NCBI GenBank assembly: GCA_022705125.1
Contig: JAKJFB010000214.1
Coordinates: 1-5,403, forward strand
Length of the DNA stretch: 5,403 bases
Origin: Pseudomonadota bacterium
GTDB taxonomy: Bacteria > Pseudomonadota > Gammaproteobacteria > Pseudomonadales > UBA5518
Direction of reading: 5' to 3'
The notes beneath the pieces were generated by a model. It had not been told where the DNA came from and did no database searches. It saw nothing but the letters and a program-made list of their open reading frames with translations. Positions 5,114 to 5,403 of this stretch are shown here, piece by piece (position 1 is the first letter of the stretch; every line of letters starts with the position of its first letter). The position numbers were made by a program, and so were the translations under genes.

Positions 5114-5403
5114 ATGCGAGTGAATGCGATCGTCGCCGGTGTGGGCATGACCCCGTTCGGCAAGCACATGGACAAGAGCATCAAGTGGCTCGGCGGCCAG
5201 CCGGCGCTCGAGGCGATACAGGATGCCGGCATCAGCCCGACGGAGATCGAGGCCGCCTACGTGGGCAACTGCGCGGCCGGCCTCGTGACCGGGCAGGAAT
5301 CGATCCGCGGCCAGGTGGTGCTGAGCTCGATCGGTCTCGGCAAGTTCCCGATCATCAATATCGAGAATGCCTGCGGCTCGGGCTCGACGGCGCTGAACCA
5401 GGC
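5114..5403 (+). CDS. Thiolase, SCP2/SCP-x type, 5' part only
   Basis: The first 96 codons of a thiolase-fold protein, cut by the window edge (family length about 380-400). It starts MRVNAIVAGVGMTPFGKH, the pattern of sterol-carrier-protein-type thiolases, and reaches the active-site cysteine Cys87 in NIENACGSGSTAL. It is clearly different from the divergent thiolase at the left end, whose cysteine motif is LNRLCGSGMDAI. Members of this family act as 3-ketoacyl-CoA thiolases or, with a DUF35/OB-fold zinc-ribbon partner, as retro-aldolases or thiolases on steroid and aromatic CoA esters (for example Ltp2-ChsH2 and BbsAB). The catalytic histidine and any partner gene lie outside the window, so activity cannot be settled. 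It probably ends or continues the operon begun by the acyl-CoA dehydrogenase. Confidence 0.9.
   Translation, partial: MRVNAIVAGVGMTPFGKHMDKSIKWLGGQPALEAIQDAGISPTEIEAAYVGNCAAGLVTGQESIRGQVVLSSIGLGKFPIINIENACGSGSTALNQ

Noticed and set aside
1..5403. Defence system, mobile element, CRISPR array or RNA gene
   Set aside because: All coding space is taken by metabolic and regulatory genes of uniform composition; no transposase, terminal repeats, repeat-spacer pattern or tRNA/rRNA-like sequence was seen.

Overview
The window is GC-rich, gene-dense bacterial DNA in which every gene fits acyl-CoA or redox catabolism. Composition, ATGA gene overlaps and protein style suggest a proteobacterium (gamma or beta) that degrades fatty acids, alicyclic or aromatic acids, or terpenoid/steroid-like compounds. 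That placement is inference; no taxonomic marker is present. There are no RNA genes, insertion sequences, CRISPR arrays or integration marks.

Layout. On the minus strand, 1-1067 is a thiolase cut at its 3' end by the window edge. A 226-bp divergent intergenic region (1068-1293) follows; it holds a perfect 10-bp inverted repeat and a strong Shine-Dalgarno site serving a six-codon leader ORF. On the plus strand come a luciferase-like flavin-dependent oxidoreductase (1294-2286) and a TetR-family regulator (2283-2981) that overlap by ATGA. A short AT-richer gap (2982-3049) carries two overlapping operator-like inverted repeats and a plausible sigma70 promoter. It is followed by an acyl-CoA dehydrogenase (3050-4258), a nitroreductase-family protein (4303-5091) and the 5' end of a second, SCP2-type thiolase (5114 to the window edge). 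These last three have short gaps and good ribosome binding sites, so they look like one operon.

How the genes may work together. The dehydrogenase would introduce a double bond into an acyl-CoA, the flavoprotein could carry out another redox step on the ring or enoyl intermediate, and the thiolase or a thiolase-like retro-aldolase would cleave the chain. The TetR protein probably represses the dehydrogenase operon, and perhaps itself, from the repeats just downstream of its gene. The divergent PcaF/FadA-like thiolase would complete cleavage of the resulting 3-ketoacyl-CoA. The substrate cannot be read from the sequence.

Most unusual points: the acyl-CoA dehydrogenase has IEDGE where most family members have the Tyr-Glu-Gly catalytic loop; both promoter regions contain clear dyad sites; the flavin oxidoreductase seems to be translated by coupling to a hexapeptide leader. 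I did not find a clearly new multi-gene system, but the dehydrogenase/nitroreductase/SCP2-thiolase operon with its TetR and luciferase-like partner looks like an uncharacterised catabolic cluster.
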